Assembly: GCA_947459935.1 (NCBI GenBank)
Contig: CANHFN010000021.1
Coordinates: 1-10,357, forward strand
From: Actinomycetota bacterium
GTDB taxonomy: Bacteria; Actinomycetota; Actinomycetes; Nanopelagicales; Nanopelagicaceae
DNA length: 10,357 nucleotides
Reading direction: 5' to 3'
Part shown: positions 1 to 6,529 of the stretch, piece after piece
How positions within the stretch are numbered: position 1 is the first letter of the stretch
Layout: each line of letters starts with the position of its first letter
Program-made: the position numbers and the translations under genes
The notes under the pieces: generated by a model
Seen by the model: only the letters and a program-made list of their open reading frames with translations
Told to the model about the DNA's origin: nothing
Database searches by the model: none

Positions 1-366
1 ACTGGCTCGCGGATAGGCATTTGCAGCGCGAATGTTTAAAAGAGATAAATCTTGATGAAACTTTTCTTCGTATTTTCTTGCAATCTCAAGAGGGCTAACT
101 TTCTCTAAAGTTGCTTGAGATAGAATCTTGTCATTTTCCGCGAAGTCTTCTGACATATGACCAACATCTGTGATGTTTTGAATCAACGTGACCTTGACCC
201 CAGAGAGTGCAACAACTCGGGATATCAAATCGGCCAACATAAATGTTCGAAGATTGCCAACATGTGCATCGCGATAGACCGTAGGGCCACAGCAATACAT
301 CGAAAGGTGGCCATTAACGCTGGCCGTCTCCTTCAGTTCACGTGACTTTGTATCGTATAACTTCAT
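1..366 (-). CDS. Cysteinyl-tRNA synthetase-family protein, N-terminal part (cut by left edge)
   Basis: The 122 visible residues form the start of a class I synthetase Rossmann fold of the CysRS family. CysRS joins cysteine to tRNA-Cys in the cytoplasm; the related MshC joins cysteine to GlcN-inositol in mycothiol synthesis. Visible signatures are the MYCCGPTVY segment (residues 23-31) with Cys26 at the position of the first zinc ligand of CysRS, HVGN at 35-38 as the HIGH-type ATP motif, and NITDVGH at 64-70 followed by acidic residues and NDK. The NITDVGH form differs from the NVTDIDDK form I recall for ordinary actinobacterial CysRS and from MshC, so this may be a paralogue or a transferred copy. 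The ATG at 366 overlaps the stop of the upstream gene by 4 nt, which indicates translational coupling. The KMSKS motif and the other zinc ligands lie outside the window, so true CysRS cannot be separated from a CysRS-like ligase. The family call is strong; the exact substrate is uncertain. Confidence 0.85.
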   Translation of the reverse strand, partial: MKLYDTKSRELKETASVNGHLSMYCCGPTVYRDAHVGNLRTFMLADLISRVVALSGVKVTLIQNITDVGHMSEDFAENDKILSQATLEKVSPLEIARKYEEKFHQDLSLLNIRAANAYPRAS

Positions 367-563
367 GTTCGCTCAATAACCTCACGCCAAATGAAGATCT
401 GTTCATGAGAAAATTCGATTACCTTCTCATGACGATTTCGCAGGGTGAAAGGAGTCTCCAAATGACCGACGATGTCTCGGAATCCGCCCTCAGGATCATG
501 GAGCCGAATGCTGACCCTTTTGCCGATTAAAGAGGCGAAGGTGCTTTCTAGCTCGGTTGGCAT
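363..563 (-). CDS. Small SH3-like domain protein (Rv0428c-type acetyltransferase N-terminal domain, stand-alone)
   Basis: This is a 66-aa protein starting MPTELEST. Residues 10-60 have the pattern I associate with the SH3-like N-terminal domain of actinobacterial GNAT proteins of the Rv0428c type: a GKRVSIRLHDPEGGFRDIVG stretch, then short beta-rich segments ending in FSHEQIFIWR. No acetyltransferase domain follows; the frame stops at once and the CysRS-like gene begins in a 4-nt overlap. In Streptomyces, as I recall, a full-length GNAT of this class sits next to the same ferredoxin and dapC genes, so this may be a reduced remnant or a specialised adaptor. I chose the ATG at 563 because the protein similarity starts there. 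The frame stays open further upstream but that part looks non-coding and runs into the divergent ferredoxin gene. There is no Shine-Dalgarno, but a TATCGT hexamer sits where a leaderless promoter would need it. The function is unknown. Confidence 0.65.
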   Translation of the reverse strand: MPTELESTFASLIGKRVSIRLHDPEGGFRDIVGHLETPFTLRNRHEKVIEFSHEQIFIWREVIERT

Positions 564-569
564 AGTAGA

Positions 570-575
570 ACGATA
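570..575 (-). promoter_or_regulatory. Candidate leaderless -10 element for the SH3-like gene
   Basis: Read on the minus strand the hexamer is TATCGT, which fits the TANNNT consensus. Its last base lies seven positions upstream of the A of the ATG at 563, the spacing expected when transcription starts on the start codon itself. The absence of a Shine-Dalgarno agrees with a leaderless transcript. No -35 element is recognisable. This is inference from a short motif. Confidence 0.35.
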
Positions 576-616
576 AACCGATGCAGCAAATATCGCGCAC
601 TGGGCGAAGTAGGAGT

Positions 617-622
617 TAGAAT
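617..622 (+). promoter_or_regulatory. Candidate -10 element for the ferredoxin-dapC-nucleotidyltransferase operon
   Basis: TAGAAT is a near-consensus -10 hexamer in the 98-bp divergent region. It would start transcription near 629 and leave a leader of roughly 33 nt containing the GGAGG ribosome binding site. No convincing -35 is seen at 16-18 bp upstream, so the assignment rests on the -10 alone. Confidence 0.4.
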
Positions 623-650
623 TCGCCGGTAAGCAACTCGCTCGACTTTT

Positions 651-655
651 GGAGG
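651..655 (+). promoter_or_regulatory. Ribosome binding site of the ferredoxin gene
   Basis: A perfect GGAGG lies 6 nt before the GTG at 662. It fixes that GTG as the start rather than the second in-frame GTG at 671, and gives the [10 protein letters not shown]-terminus usual for actinobacterial seven-iron ferredoxins. Confidence 0.75.
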
Positions 656-661
656 CAGCTC

Positions 662-982
662 GTGACGTATGTGATCGCTGAACCTTGCGTAGATGTAAAG
701 GACAAATCCTGCATCGAAGAATGCCCTGTGGACTGCATTTATGAAGGTGGACGCATGCTCTACATCCAGCCTGATGAGTGCGTTGATTGCGGTGCTTGCG
801 AGCCAGTGTGTCCGGTCGAGGCAATTTATTACGAAGATGATGTCCCTGGGCAGTGGAAAGATTTCAGCAAGGCCAACACAGAGTTCTTCATTGAAATTGG
901 TTCGCCAGGCGGAGCAAGCAAGGTTGGCCCAACAGGCACAGACCACGCCTCTGTTACCGCCCTTCCACCAAAGAGCGAGTAA
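662..982 (+). CDS. fdxA: Seven-iron ferredoxin ([3Fe-4S][4Fe-4S])
   Basis: This 106-aa protein is a small cytoplasmic electron carrier of the mycobacterial and Streptomyces seven-iron type. By family numbering Cys9, Cys17 and Cys50 should bind the [3Fe-4S] cluster, and Cys21, Cys40, Cys43 and Cys46 the [4Fe-4S] cluster. Cys25 is the extra cysteine also present in relatives. The C-terminal extension after residue 56, with SPGGASKVG near residues 81-89, is typical of the actinobacterial form and matches its usual length of about 105-108 aa. Such ferredoxins commonly serve cytochromes P450 or other oxidoreductases; nothing here identifies the partner. The gene heads a tight operon: dapC follows three bases after the stop. 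The start is GTG, supported by GGAGG. The symbol may be fdxC in some annotations. Confidence 0.95.
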   Translation: MTYVIAEPCVDVKDKSCIEECPVDCIYEGGRMLYIQPDECVDCGACEPVCPVEAIYYEDDVPGQWKDFSKANTEFFIEIGSPGGASKVGPTGTDHASVTALPPKSE

Positions 983-985
983 GCA

Positions 986-2050
986 TTGCGCGGCCAGCTC
1001 CCAGATTTTCCTTGGGATGCACTCGCACCATATGGAGATACAGCTAGATCCCATCCAAAAGGGATTATTGATCTTTCTCAAGGAACTCCCGTTGACCCGA
1101 CTCCAGAATTTATTCAACAGGTATTTCGTGATGCATCAAATTCCCCAAGCTACCCAGTAACAGCTGGAACTCCTGAACTTCGATTAGCAATTAAAAAGTG
1201 GGCAACAGAACGTTTAGGTGCCACTGGAGATTTTGATGTTCTGCCATTAATTGGCTCCAAAGAGCTAGTTGCCTGGCTTCCCACTATTTTGGAATCGAAG
1301 AGAGTGTTGATTCCTGAAATTGCTTATCCGACTTATCACGTAGGTGCAGTACTGGCAGGTGCTGATTCAATTCCAGTTGCAATTGATGCGAAGAGCTGGC
1401 CAGCGGCTGATTTAGCCTGGTTGAACTCTCCATCTAATCCAACAGGTCGGGTGCACAGCGATGCAGAGATAAAAGCCTGTATTGATTGGTCGCGCGCCAA
1501 CAACGCCCTGTTGGTTTCTGATGAATGTTATTTAGAATTTGAACACACAGCACAACCTGTATCAGTTCTCTCACACACAGGCGGCAATAACACTAATGTT
1601 TTGGCTATTCATTCGCTATCAAAGCGTTCGTCAATGGCTGGTTATCGCGCAGCTTTCATGATCGGTGATGCAGAATTAATCGCCAGAATACGTGAAATCA
1701 GAAAGCATGGCGGGATGATGGTTCCTCTTCCTGTGCAGAAAGCAATGACTGTTGCACTATCTGATGACAAACATGTTGCAGAGCAACGTGCCCGCTACAA
1801 CGCACGCAAGGATGCATTACGCCCGGCCTTAGAAGCGGCAGGGTTTGCCATCGAATTTAGTAATGCAGGTTTATATTTATGGTGTACTCGCAATGAAGAT
1901 TCTTGGGAAAGCGTTGCATGGCTTGCAAATCGCGGAATCTTGGCAACACCAGGCTCTTTCTACGGCAGCCAAGGTGCACGCCATATTCGAATTGCAATGA
2001 CAGCTACCGATGCTCAAATTGCTGATGCTGTGCAACGTATTAAGGCTTAA
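986..2050 (+). CDS. dapC: N-succinyldiaminopimelate aminotransferase (DapC-like)
   Basis: This 354-aa class I/II aminotransferase is PLP-dependent. It is predicted to transfer the amino group of glutamate to N-succinyl-2-amino-6-ketopimelate in the diaminopimelate/lysine pathway, which supplies peptidoglycan. The N-terminal LPDFPWDALAPY (residues 5-16) and the DLSQGTPVDPTP segment (29-40) are typical of actinobacterial DapC. NPTG is at 151-154, Asp179 should contact the PLP ring nitrogen, Lys213 in SLSKRS is the Schiff-base lysine, and Arg335 in HIRIAM should bind the substrate carboxylate. TTG at 986 is the only usable start: the frame is the same as the ferredoxin's, whose TAA at 980-982 is separated from it by a single GCA codon, and no suitable ATG follows before conserved sequence. 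Adjacency to the seven-iron ferredoxin is conserved in actinobacteria. Some relatives also act on prephenate, so specificity is inferred. Confidence 0.92.
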   Translation: MRGQLPDFPWDALAPYGDTARSHPKGIIDLSQGTPVDPTPEFIQQVFRDASNSPSYPVTAGTPELRLAIKKWATERLGATGDFDVLPLIGSKELVAWLPTILESKRVLIPEIAYPTYHVGAVLAGADSIPVAIDAKSWPAADLAWLNSPSNPTGRVHSDAEIKACIDWSRANNALLVSDECYLEFEHTAQPVSVLSHTGGNNTNVLAIHSLSKRSSMAGYRAAFMIGDAELIARIREIRKHGGMMVPLPVQKAMTVALSDDKHVAEQRARYNARKDALRPALEAAGFAIEFSNAGLYLWCTRNEDSWESVAWLANRGILATPGSFYGSQGARHIRIAMTATDAQIADAVQRIKA

Positions 2051-2053
2051 ATA

Positions 2054-3013
2054 ATGGCTGTAGCGATCTTATTGGTAGGTGGATTTGGCACACGGTTGAT
2101 GCCACTGACTAAGAACACACCCAAACCAATGCTCACTGTTGCGGGTGTGCCTGTAACAGAACACCAAATTGCCATGGCAAAGGCAGCAGGCATAACTGAA
2201 ATTGTCTTGGCTACCTCATATCTTTCAGAAGTTTTCACTCCATACTTTGGTGATGGCTCGAAGTGGGGCATAAAAATTAGATATGCAGTTGAAAAGGAGC
2301 CACTAGGAACAGGTGGTGCAATTCGAAATGCAGCACAACTTCTGGATTCCAATGAATCAGTTGTAATTCTCAACGGAGATGTAATGAGCTCTCACAATTT
2401 AGAGGAGCAGATCCGACAACATGAAGCACTTGATGCGGATGTAACTCTGCACTTAACGCAAGTGCAAGATGCTCGGGCCTTTGGTTGTGTTCCAACGGAC
2501 AGTAACGGGCGCGTAACGGCATTCTTAGAAAAAATGGAAAACCCTGTTACTAATCAAATCAATGCTGGTTGTTATGTCTTTAATCCTCGAGTTATTTCAA
2601 CAATCCCACTCAACACAGTTGTTTCTGTTGAACGTGAAACCTTTCCAGAATTAGTTGCATCTGGAGCTAAAGTTTTTGGATATGTTGAGAATGCTTATTG
2701 GCTAGACATCGGAACCCCACGTGCTTTGTTGAAGGCATCCGTTGATATCGTTCAACGAAGTGGTGATTTCTTGGCTATGCCTGGTTCAACCATCGATCCC
2801 ACAGCGGTAATTTCAGGCGGTAGTTGTATTGGTGCTAATTCAACTGTTGGGGCAGGGGCGGTTATTCAAGGCTCGATTGTTGAAGCAGATTGTGTGATTG
2901 GCCAAGATTCAGTGATTATCGATTCATTTGTTGCCGCAGGTGCCGAAGTCGAAAATGGCGCGAAAATAGCCTCTTCTTTTGTTATGAATGGCGAAATTCT
3001 CACCATTCCATAG
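2054..3013 (+). CDS. Mannose-1-phosphate guanylyltransferase-like sugar nucleotidyltransferase
   Basis: This 319-aa protein belongs to the NTP-transferase family and likely makes GDP-mannose from mannose-1-phosphate and GTP in the cytoplasm. The signature loop GGFGTRLMPLT (residues 9-19) followed by PKP (23-25, with Lys24) binds the nucleotide. NGD at 107-109 and Asp218 in WLDIGTP should hold the metal; GTGG is at 85-88 and NAG at 170-172. From about residue 242 the sequence becomes hexapeptide-like (TIDPTAVISGG, CIGANSTVGAGAV), a left-handed beta-helix as in Rv3264c (manB/manC of mycobacteria) and eukaryotic GMPP. The ATG lies 3 nt after the dapC stop with AAGG eight bases before it, so it is co-transcribed. 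The proximity of a phosphomannomutase gene (8248-9603) supports mannose over glucose, but a glucose-1-phosphate enzyme of similar architecture cannot be excluded from sequence alone. Confidence 0.85.
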   Translation: MAVAILLVGGFGTRLMPLTKNTPKPMLTVAGVPVTEHQIAMAKAAGITEIVLATSYLSEVFTPYFGDGSKWGIKIRYAVEKEPLGTGGAIRNAAQLLDSNESVVILNGDVMSSHNLEEQIRQHEALDADVTLHLTQVQDARAFGCVPTDSNGRVTAFLEKMENPVTNQINAGCYVFNPRVISTIPLNTVVSVERETFPELVASGAKVFGYVENAYWLDIGTPRALLKASVDIVQRSGDFLAMPGSTIDPTAVISGGSCIGANSTVGAGAVIQGSIVEADCVIGQDSVIIDSFVAAGAEVENGAKIASSFVMNGEILTIP

Positions 3014-3054
3014 CCGATTACGCCTAAATGTCAGGTAAGAGGCCAACTCTGGGC

Positions 3055-3083
3055 TTGACATAGGCGAGTTACAAGCGTGTAAT
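3055..3083 (+). promoter_or_regulatory. sigma70-type promoter for the whiB block
   Basis: A perfect TTGACA (3055-3060) is followed after exactly 17 bp by TGTAAT (3078-3083), one base from the TATAAT consensus. Transcription should begin near 3090, giving a leader of about 58 nt before the whiB ATG. It lies in the 134-bp gap after the nucleotidyltransferase stop, so the WhiB-glycosyltransferase block probably has its own transcript. Confidence 0.7.
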
Positions 3084-3087
3084 TCAC
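3064..3087 (+). promoter_or_regulatory. Imperfect palindrome overlapping the -10 (candidate operator)
   Basis: The arms GCGAGTTACA (3064-3073) and TGTAATTCAC (3078-3087) are separated by AGCG. They match as reverse complements at 8 of 10 positions, and at 7 of the inner 8. The right arm contains the whole -10 hexamer, so a dimeric protein bound here would block RNA polymerase. No regulator is identified; autoregulation by the WhiB product or its partner is only a possibility. Confidence 0.4.
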
Positions 3088-3147
3088 TCTTAAGAAAGTC
3101 TTTTCCAAGAGGGATGAGACAACGAAAGCTAATGGAGCATCGACGAT

Positions 3148-3447
3148 ATGCCGATTCAACCCGCAGCCCAGAACTCCCCAATCCCCGCTTCAGGACCAAC
3201 AGTCACACTCGCATCAGGCGAAAACATGGAACTCTCTTGGCAGGAGCGCGCACTGTGCGCTCAGACTGACCCAGAGGCGTTTTTTCCAGAAAAAGGCGGA
3301 TCAACTCGCGAAGCAAAGCGTGTATGCCTTTCATGTGATGTTCGCGCAGAATGTTTGGAATACGCACTTGCACATGATGAACGCTTCGGAATTTGGGGCG
3401 GATTATCAGAGCGCGAACGCCGTCGCTTAAAGCGTCGCACTGCTTAA
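3148..3447 (+). CDS. whiB2: WhiB-family iron-sulfur transcriptional regulator (WhiB2/WhmD type)
   Basis: This 99-aa protein has the four cluster-binding cysteines of the WhiB family at Cys37, Cys60, Cys63 and Cys69 (C-X22-C-X2-C-X5-C), which hold a [4Fe-4S] cluster. The GIWGG turn is at 81-85 and a basic tail (ERRRLKRR) that binds DNA follows. The PEAFFPEKGGSTREAK stretch (42-57) is characteristic of the WhiB2/WhmD/Streptomyces WhiB subgroup, which works with WhiA in septation and division genes. The neighbourhood, between GDP-mannose synthesis and DUF3499, matches that around whiB2 in mycobacteria. The ATG at 3148 has GGAG ten bases upstream. A second in-frame ATG at 3226 (Met27), just before the conserved core, is a real alternative and would give a 73-aa protein; the first 26 residues are low-complexity and unconserved in appearance. 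Confidence 0.93.
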   Translation: MPIQPAAQNSPIPASGPTVTLASGENMELSWQERALCAQTDPEAFFPEKGGSTREAKRVCLSCDVRAECLEYALAHDERFGIWGGLSERERRRLKRRTA

Positions 3448-3456
3448 GGTTCTTGC

Positions 3457-3470
3457 ATCTCTTAGGAGAT
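3457..3470 (+). promoter_or_regulatory. Small hairpin enclosing the Shine-Dalgarno of the glycosyltransferase gene
   Basis: ATCTC and GAGAT form a perfect 5-bp stem around a TTAG loop. The stem contains most of the only strong AGGAG (3464-3468) before the ATG at 3485. That AGGAG is an unusually long 16 nt from the start; a weaker AGCGAG at 3471-3476 has normal spacing. The hairpin could tune translation relative to whiB, but a 5-bp stem can arise by chance. Confidence 0.25.
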
Positions 3471-3484
3471 AGCGAGTCATACAT

Positions 3485-6400
3485 ATGGCTTCCTTAGCCG
3501 ATGTAGATAAGCATCGAGTAACCGCAGTTCTTGTTTCTCACAACGGAGCACTGTGGTTACCTGAAGTTGTTGCCGCCCTTACTTCACAGACCCGGCCGAT
3601 AGATTTAATTACTGCGGTCGATACTGGTTCTCAAGATGCTTCAACAAAGTTGTTAAAGTCTGCGCGAATCCCTTTTTTTGTTGCAGACCGCGAGACTGGT
3701 TTTGGTGAAGCGGTTTCACTTGCAGTTGAGAAGTTACCAAAAGCGATCGACCATGAATGGCTCTGGTTAATTCATGATGACTGTGCACCCGCACCAACTG
3801 CGCTCGCAGAGCTGTTAAGTGCGATTGATAATCGCCCACAAGTAGTTATGGTTGGCCCAAAATTATTGGGTTGGCATGATCGAACACACTTGTTAGAAGC
3901 CGGAATAAGTATTGCTGGAAATGGTGCACGCTGGACCGGGCTTGAACCATTTGAATATGACCAAGGTCAACACGATGGCATTCATGATGTTTTGTCTGTG
4001 AGTACAGCAGGTGCATTAATTCGCCGTGATGTTTTTGAAGAACTTGGTGGATTTGACCATAATCTTTCACTCTTTCGAGATGATGTGGACTTTGGATGGC
4101 GCGCACGTACTGCAGGCCACTCGGTTATCGCCGCTACAAGTGCCGTTGCATTTCACGCACAGGCTTCAGCAACAGAGCGACGCACTATCGATGTTGAAGG
4201 TGCCTTCTTACATCGCCCATTACTTTTAGATCGTCGCAACGCGGCATATGTGATGCTGGCAAATTCTTCATGGTGGATGCTTCCTTGGATTGCGCTGCAA
4301 CTGTTTGGGTCTGCCATAGCTCGCGCAATTGGTTTCCTGCTTGCAAAATTGCCGGGTTATGCATCTGATGAAATTTTGGCCTTTACTTCGCTAATTATTC
4401 GCCCCAAAAAAATCCTCGAAGCTCGCAAAGTACGAAAGAAACAAAAGTTTGTAAGTGCTCGAGTTGTTGCAACATACATACCGCCTCGATGGTCTCAGCT
4501 TCGCCTGGGAACAGAGCGGTTAGTTGAATTGGTGCGTGCTAAAGTCTTTCCAGAAAACAATTCATCTTCTGTCTCTATTCTTGATTCTGTTGAAGATGAG
4601 GATTTATTGACTCCTGTCAATACAAGCAACTGGCTCTCAATATTCAAACGACCTGAAGTTCTTGGCTTCGTAGCAATAACAGTTATTACTCTCATTAACT
4701 CCCGAAATCGCTTTGGCGCATTAGTTGGGGGAGCACTTCCTATTTCACCGTCAGGTGCAAGAGATTTATGGAGTTTTTATCTTGAATCGTGGCATCAAGT
4801 TGGAATGGGATCATCTCTAGCAACACCTTCTTGGGTAGCGGTCATGGCAATAGCCTCCCTTGTGACCTTAGGTAACGTTCAATTCTTTATCATTTCATTC
4901 TTCATAATTGCCCCAATACTGATGATGTGGTCATGCTTTAACTTATTAAAGAAATTAACAAGCAATAGTTGGATCTCAATCCCAGCAGCACTTTTATATG
5001 CCCTATCACCCGTGACTATTGCAGCAATTAGTTCTGGCCACATTGCCACCTTGGTTTTGTTAATAGCCGTGCCATTTGTCGCCTTGATTCTTCATGATTG
5101 GAGGAGAATCGAAAACTATAGTTGGCGCAAAATATCTTCAGTTTCACTTTTGTTTTCATTGCTATATGCCTTTACGTTGATGAGTTTTGTCATCGCCTTT
5201 ATAGCTGCAATTGTTATAACTTTAGATAATTACTTTGATTTCAAAGTTAGCCAGGATAAGGAACTACTGCGTGATCGAATTTCAAAGAGAGCAGCACTTA
5301 TTTTTGTTCCCTTCTTTGTTAATGCTCCTTTTTCTTTTGAAGCAATAGTTCATCCCAGCAGATTCTTAACCGAGCCAGGGCTTTTGATTCCAGGAGGCGG
5401 ACCACTACCAGTTTTGTTTGGTAATCCAGGCGGCACCGGTTCCATCCCATTGTGGTTAGTAAGCCCGATTTTGCTCATTCTTGTCATTTCATTGTTCTCC
5501 TCGACACATGCCCGCGGAATTGCCGAATATGGTTTTGGGGCACTTTGTCTTGCAGTTTTAGTGGGATCACTTTCTATTTCCACTCATGGAAATGAGGGAG
5601 CAGTAAGAGTTTGGACTGGACCAGTGCTTTCGATTGCAACATTAGCTGCGGTTGCTTCCGGGGCGGTAATGCTTGATCGGTTGCGAGAAACATTGGTTTT
5701 GAGCCACATTCACTACCGTCATGTTCTTTCAGCGATCTTGCTTTTCGTAACGGCTTCATACGCCGTCTTGGCTATTGGATACTCAGTTACGACAGGTGCA
5801 GATTCGGCTGTTCAAGCAAATAGAGCGACAGTAATGCCAGCATTCTTAAGTGTTGAATCTCAGACCAAGATTTTGGTTTTGCGTGAAATTGGTAGCGAAG
5901 ATGATAAGAAGATTCAATATTACATTTCGAGAGGTAAAGATATTTCTCTTGGTGAGCCCGATATTGCTCCGAAGCAAAATACTGAAATTGCAACTGCTGC
6001 TCGAGCCTTGATCGATGGCACTGGCATCACAAGCAGTAAAGTTCTAGGTGATTATGGAATTGAGTATGTCTTTGCAAAGAGCCCCTTCAAGAAGGAAATC
6101 GTTAGGTCGATAGATGGCTTAGGTGGATTTACTAGAACTTCTGCAACTTCACTTGGTGTTGTTTGGCGCGTAAGTCAGCCAACAGGACGGCTGTTGTTTA
6201 TCAATAAAGATGATGTTCGTTCAGTACTTGAGACTGGAGAATTCGGTACTCCTACTTATGTACCAGGTCCAGGTACCTTGATTCTTACCGAGAGCTCTAA
6301 TCGGTCCTGGCAAGTCCTACAAAATGGATATCGATTAAATCGCACAAATAATGAAATGGGTTTGCCGACATTTGAAGTCACAGAAGCTGGTGAGATTTCA

Positions 6401-6529
6401 TTAATTCATGATGGAACAGCTCGTCGTGCTTGGCTCTCATTACAAGTTATCTTCTTGGTAATCGTAATTGTTATGGCTCTTCCCGCCGGTCGTCGAAAGC
6501 GCGAGATCTCTGAAAAGGAGCTGGCATGA
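3485..6529 (+). CDS. Large membrane glycosyltransferase: GT2 domain joined to a polytopic membrane region
   Basis: This 1014-aa protein begins with a GT-A fold, family 2 glycosyltransferase domain (about 10-250): TAVLVSHNG at 13-21, DTGSQD at 46-51, HDDCAP with Asp98-Asp99 as the DxD-like metal site at 97-102, TAGALIRR at 174-181, and FRDDVDFGWR at 197-206 holding the likely catalytic acid. Two hydrophobic stretches follow near 264-288. A membrane region from about 390 to 766 contains roughly ten more hydrophobic segments. The LWSFYLESWHQVG motif (428-440) resembles the large actinobacterial transferases with AftD-like membrane parts. Residues 770-980 form a soluble, probably external domain, then a last membrane segment (984-999) and a basic cytoplasmic tail. 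It likely transfers a sugar to an envelope polymer or lipid carrier and, given the GT-C-like region, could add a second sugar outside. It overlaps the DUF5719 gene by 4 nt. Donor and acceptor are unknown. Confidence 0.88.
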   Translation: MASLADVDKHRVTAVLVSHNGALWLPEVVAALTSQTRPIDLITAVDTGSQDASTKLLKSARIPFFVADRETGFGEAVSLAVEKLPKAIDHEWLWLIHDDCAPAPTALAELLSAIDNRPQVVMVGPKLLGWHDRTHLLEAGISIAGNGARWTGLEPFEYDQGQHDGIHDVLSVSTAGALIRRDVFEELGGFDHNLSLFRDDVDFGWRARTAGHSVIAATSAVAFHAQASATERRTIDVEGAFLHRPLLLDRRNAAYVMLANSSWWMLPWIALQLFGSAIARAIGFLLAKLPGYASDEILAFTSLIIRPKKILEARKVRKKQKFVSARVVATYIPPRWSQLRLGTERLVELVRAKVFPENNSSSVSILDSVEDEDLLTPVNTSNWLSIFKRPEVLGFVAITVITLINSRNRFGALVGGALPISPSGARDLWSFYLESWHQVGMGSSLATPSWVAVMAIASLVTLGNVQFFIISFFIIAPILMMWSCFNLLKKLTSNSWISIPAALLYALSPVTIAAISSGHIATLVLLIAVPFVALILHDWRRIENYSWRKISSVSLLFSLLYAFTLMSFVIAFIAAIVITLDNYFDFKVSQDKELLRDRISKRAALIFVPFFVNAPFSFEAIVHPSRFLTEPGLLIPGGGPLPVLFGNPGGTGSIPLWLVSPILLILVISLFSSTHARGIAEYGFGALCLAVLVGSLSISTHGNEGAVRVWTGPVLSIATLAAVASGAVMLDRLRETLVLSHIHYRHVLSAILLFVTASYAVLAIGYSVTTGADSAVQANRATVMPAFLSVESQTKILVLREIGSEDDKKIQYYISRGKDISLGEPDIAPKQNTEIATAARALIDGTGITSSKVLGDYGIEYVFAKSPFKKEIVRSIDGLGGFTRTSATSLGVVWRVSQPTGRLLFINKDDVRSVLETGEFGTPTYVPGPGTLILTESSNRSWQVLQNGYRLNRTNNEMGLPTFEVTEAGEISLIHDGTARRAWLSLQVIFLVIVIVMALPAGRRKREISEKELA

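Noticed and set aside
157..530. Two short plus-strand open frames of 62 codons
   Set aside because: They lie opposite the CysRS-like and SH3-like genes, whose minus-strand translations show clear family motifs; the plus frames show none.
564..824. A longer N-terminus for the SH3-like protein
   Set aside because: The frame stays open but the added residues are antisense to the ferredoxin, rich in Cys, His and Arg, and not like any domain; family similarity begins at the ATG at 563.
548..1117. A 189-codon minus-strand open frame across the divergent promoter region and ferredoxin
   Set aside because: It is antisense to the ferredoxin and the start of dapC, has no recognisable motif, and would remove the promoter region of both neighbours.
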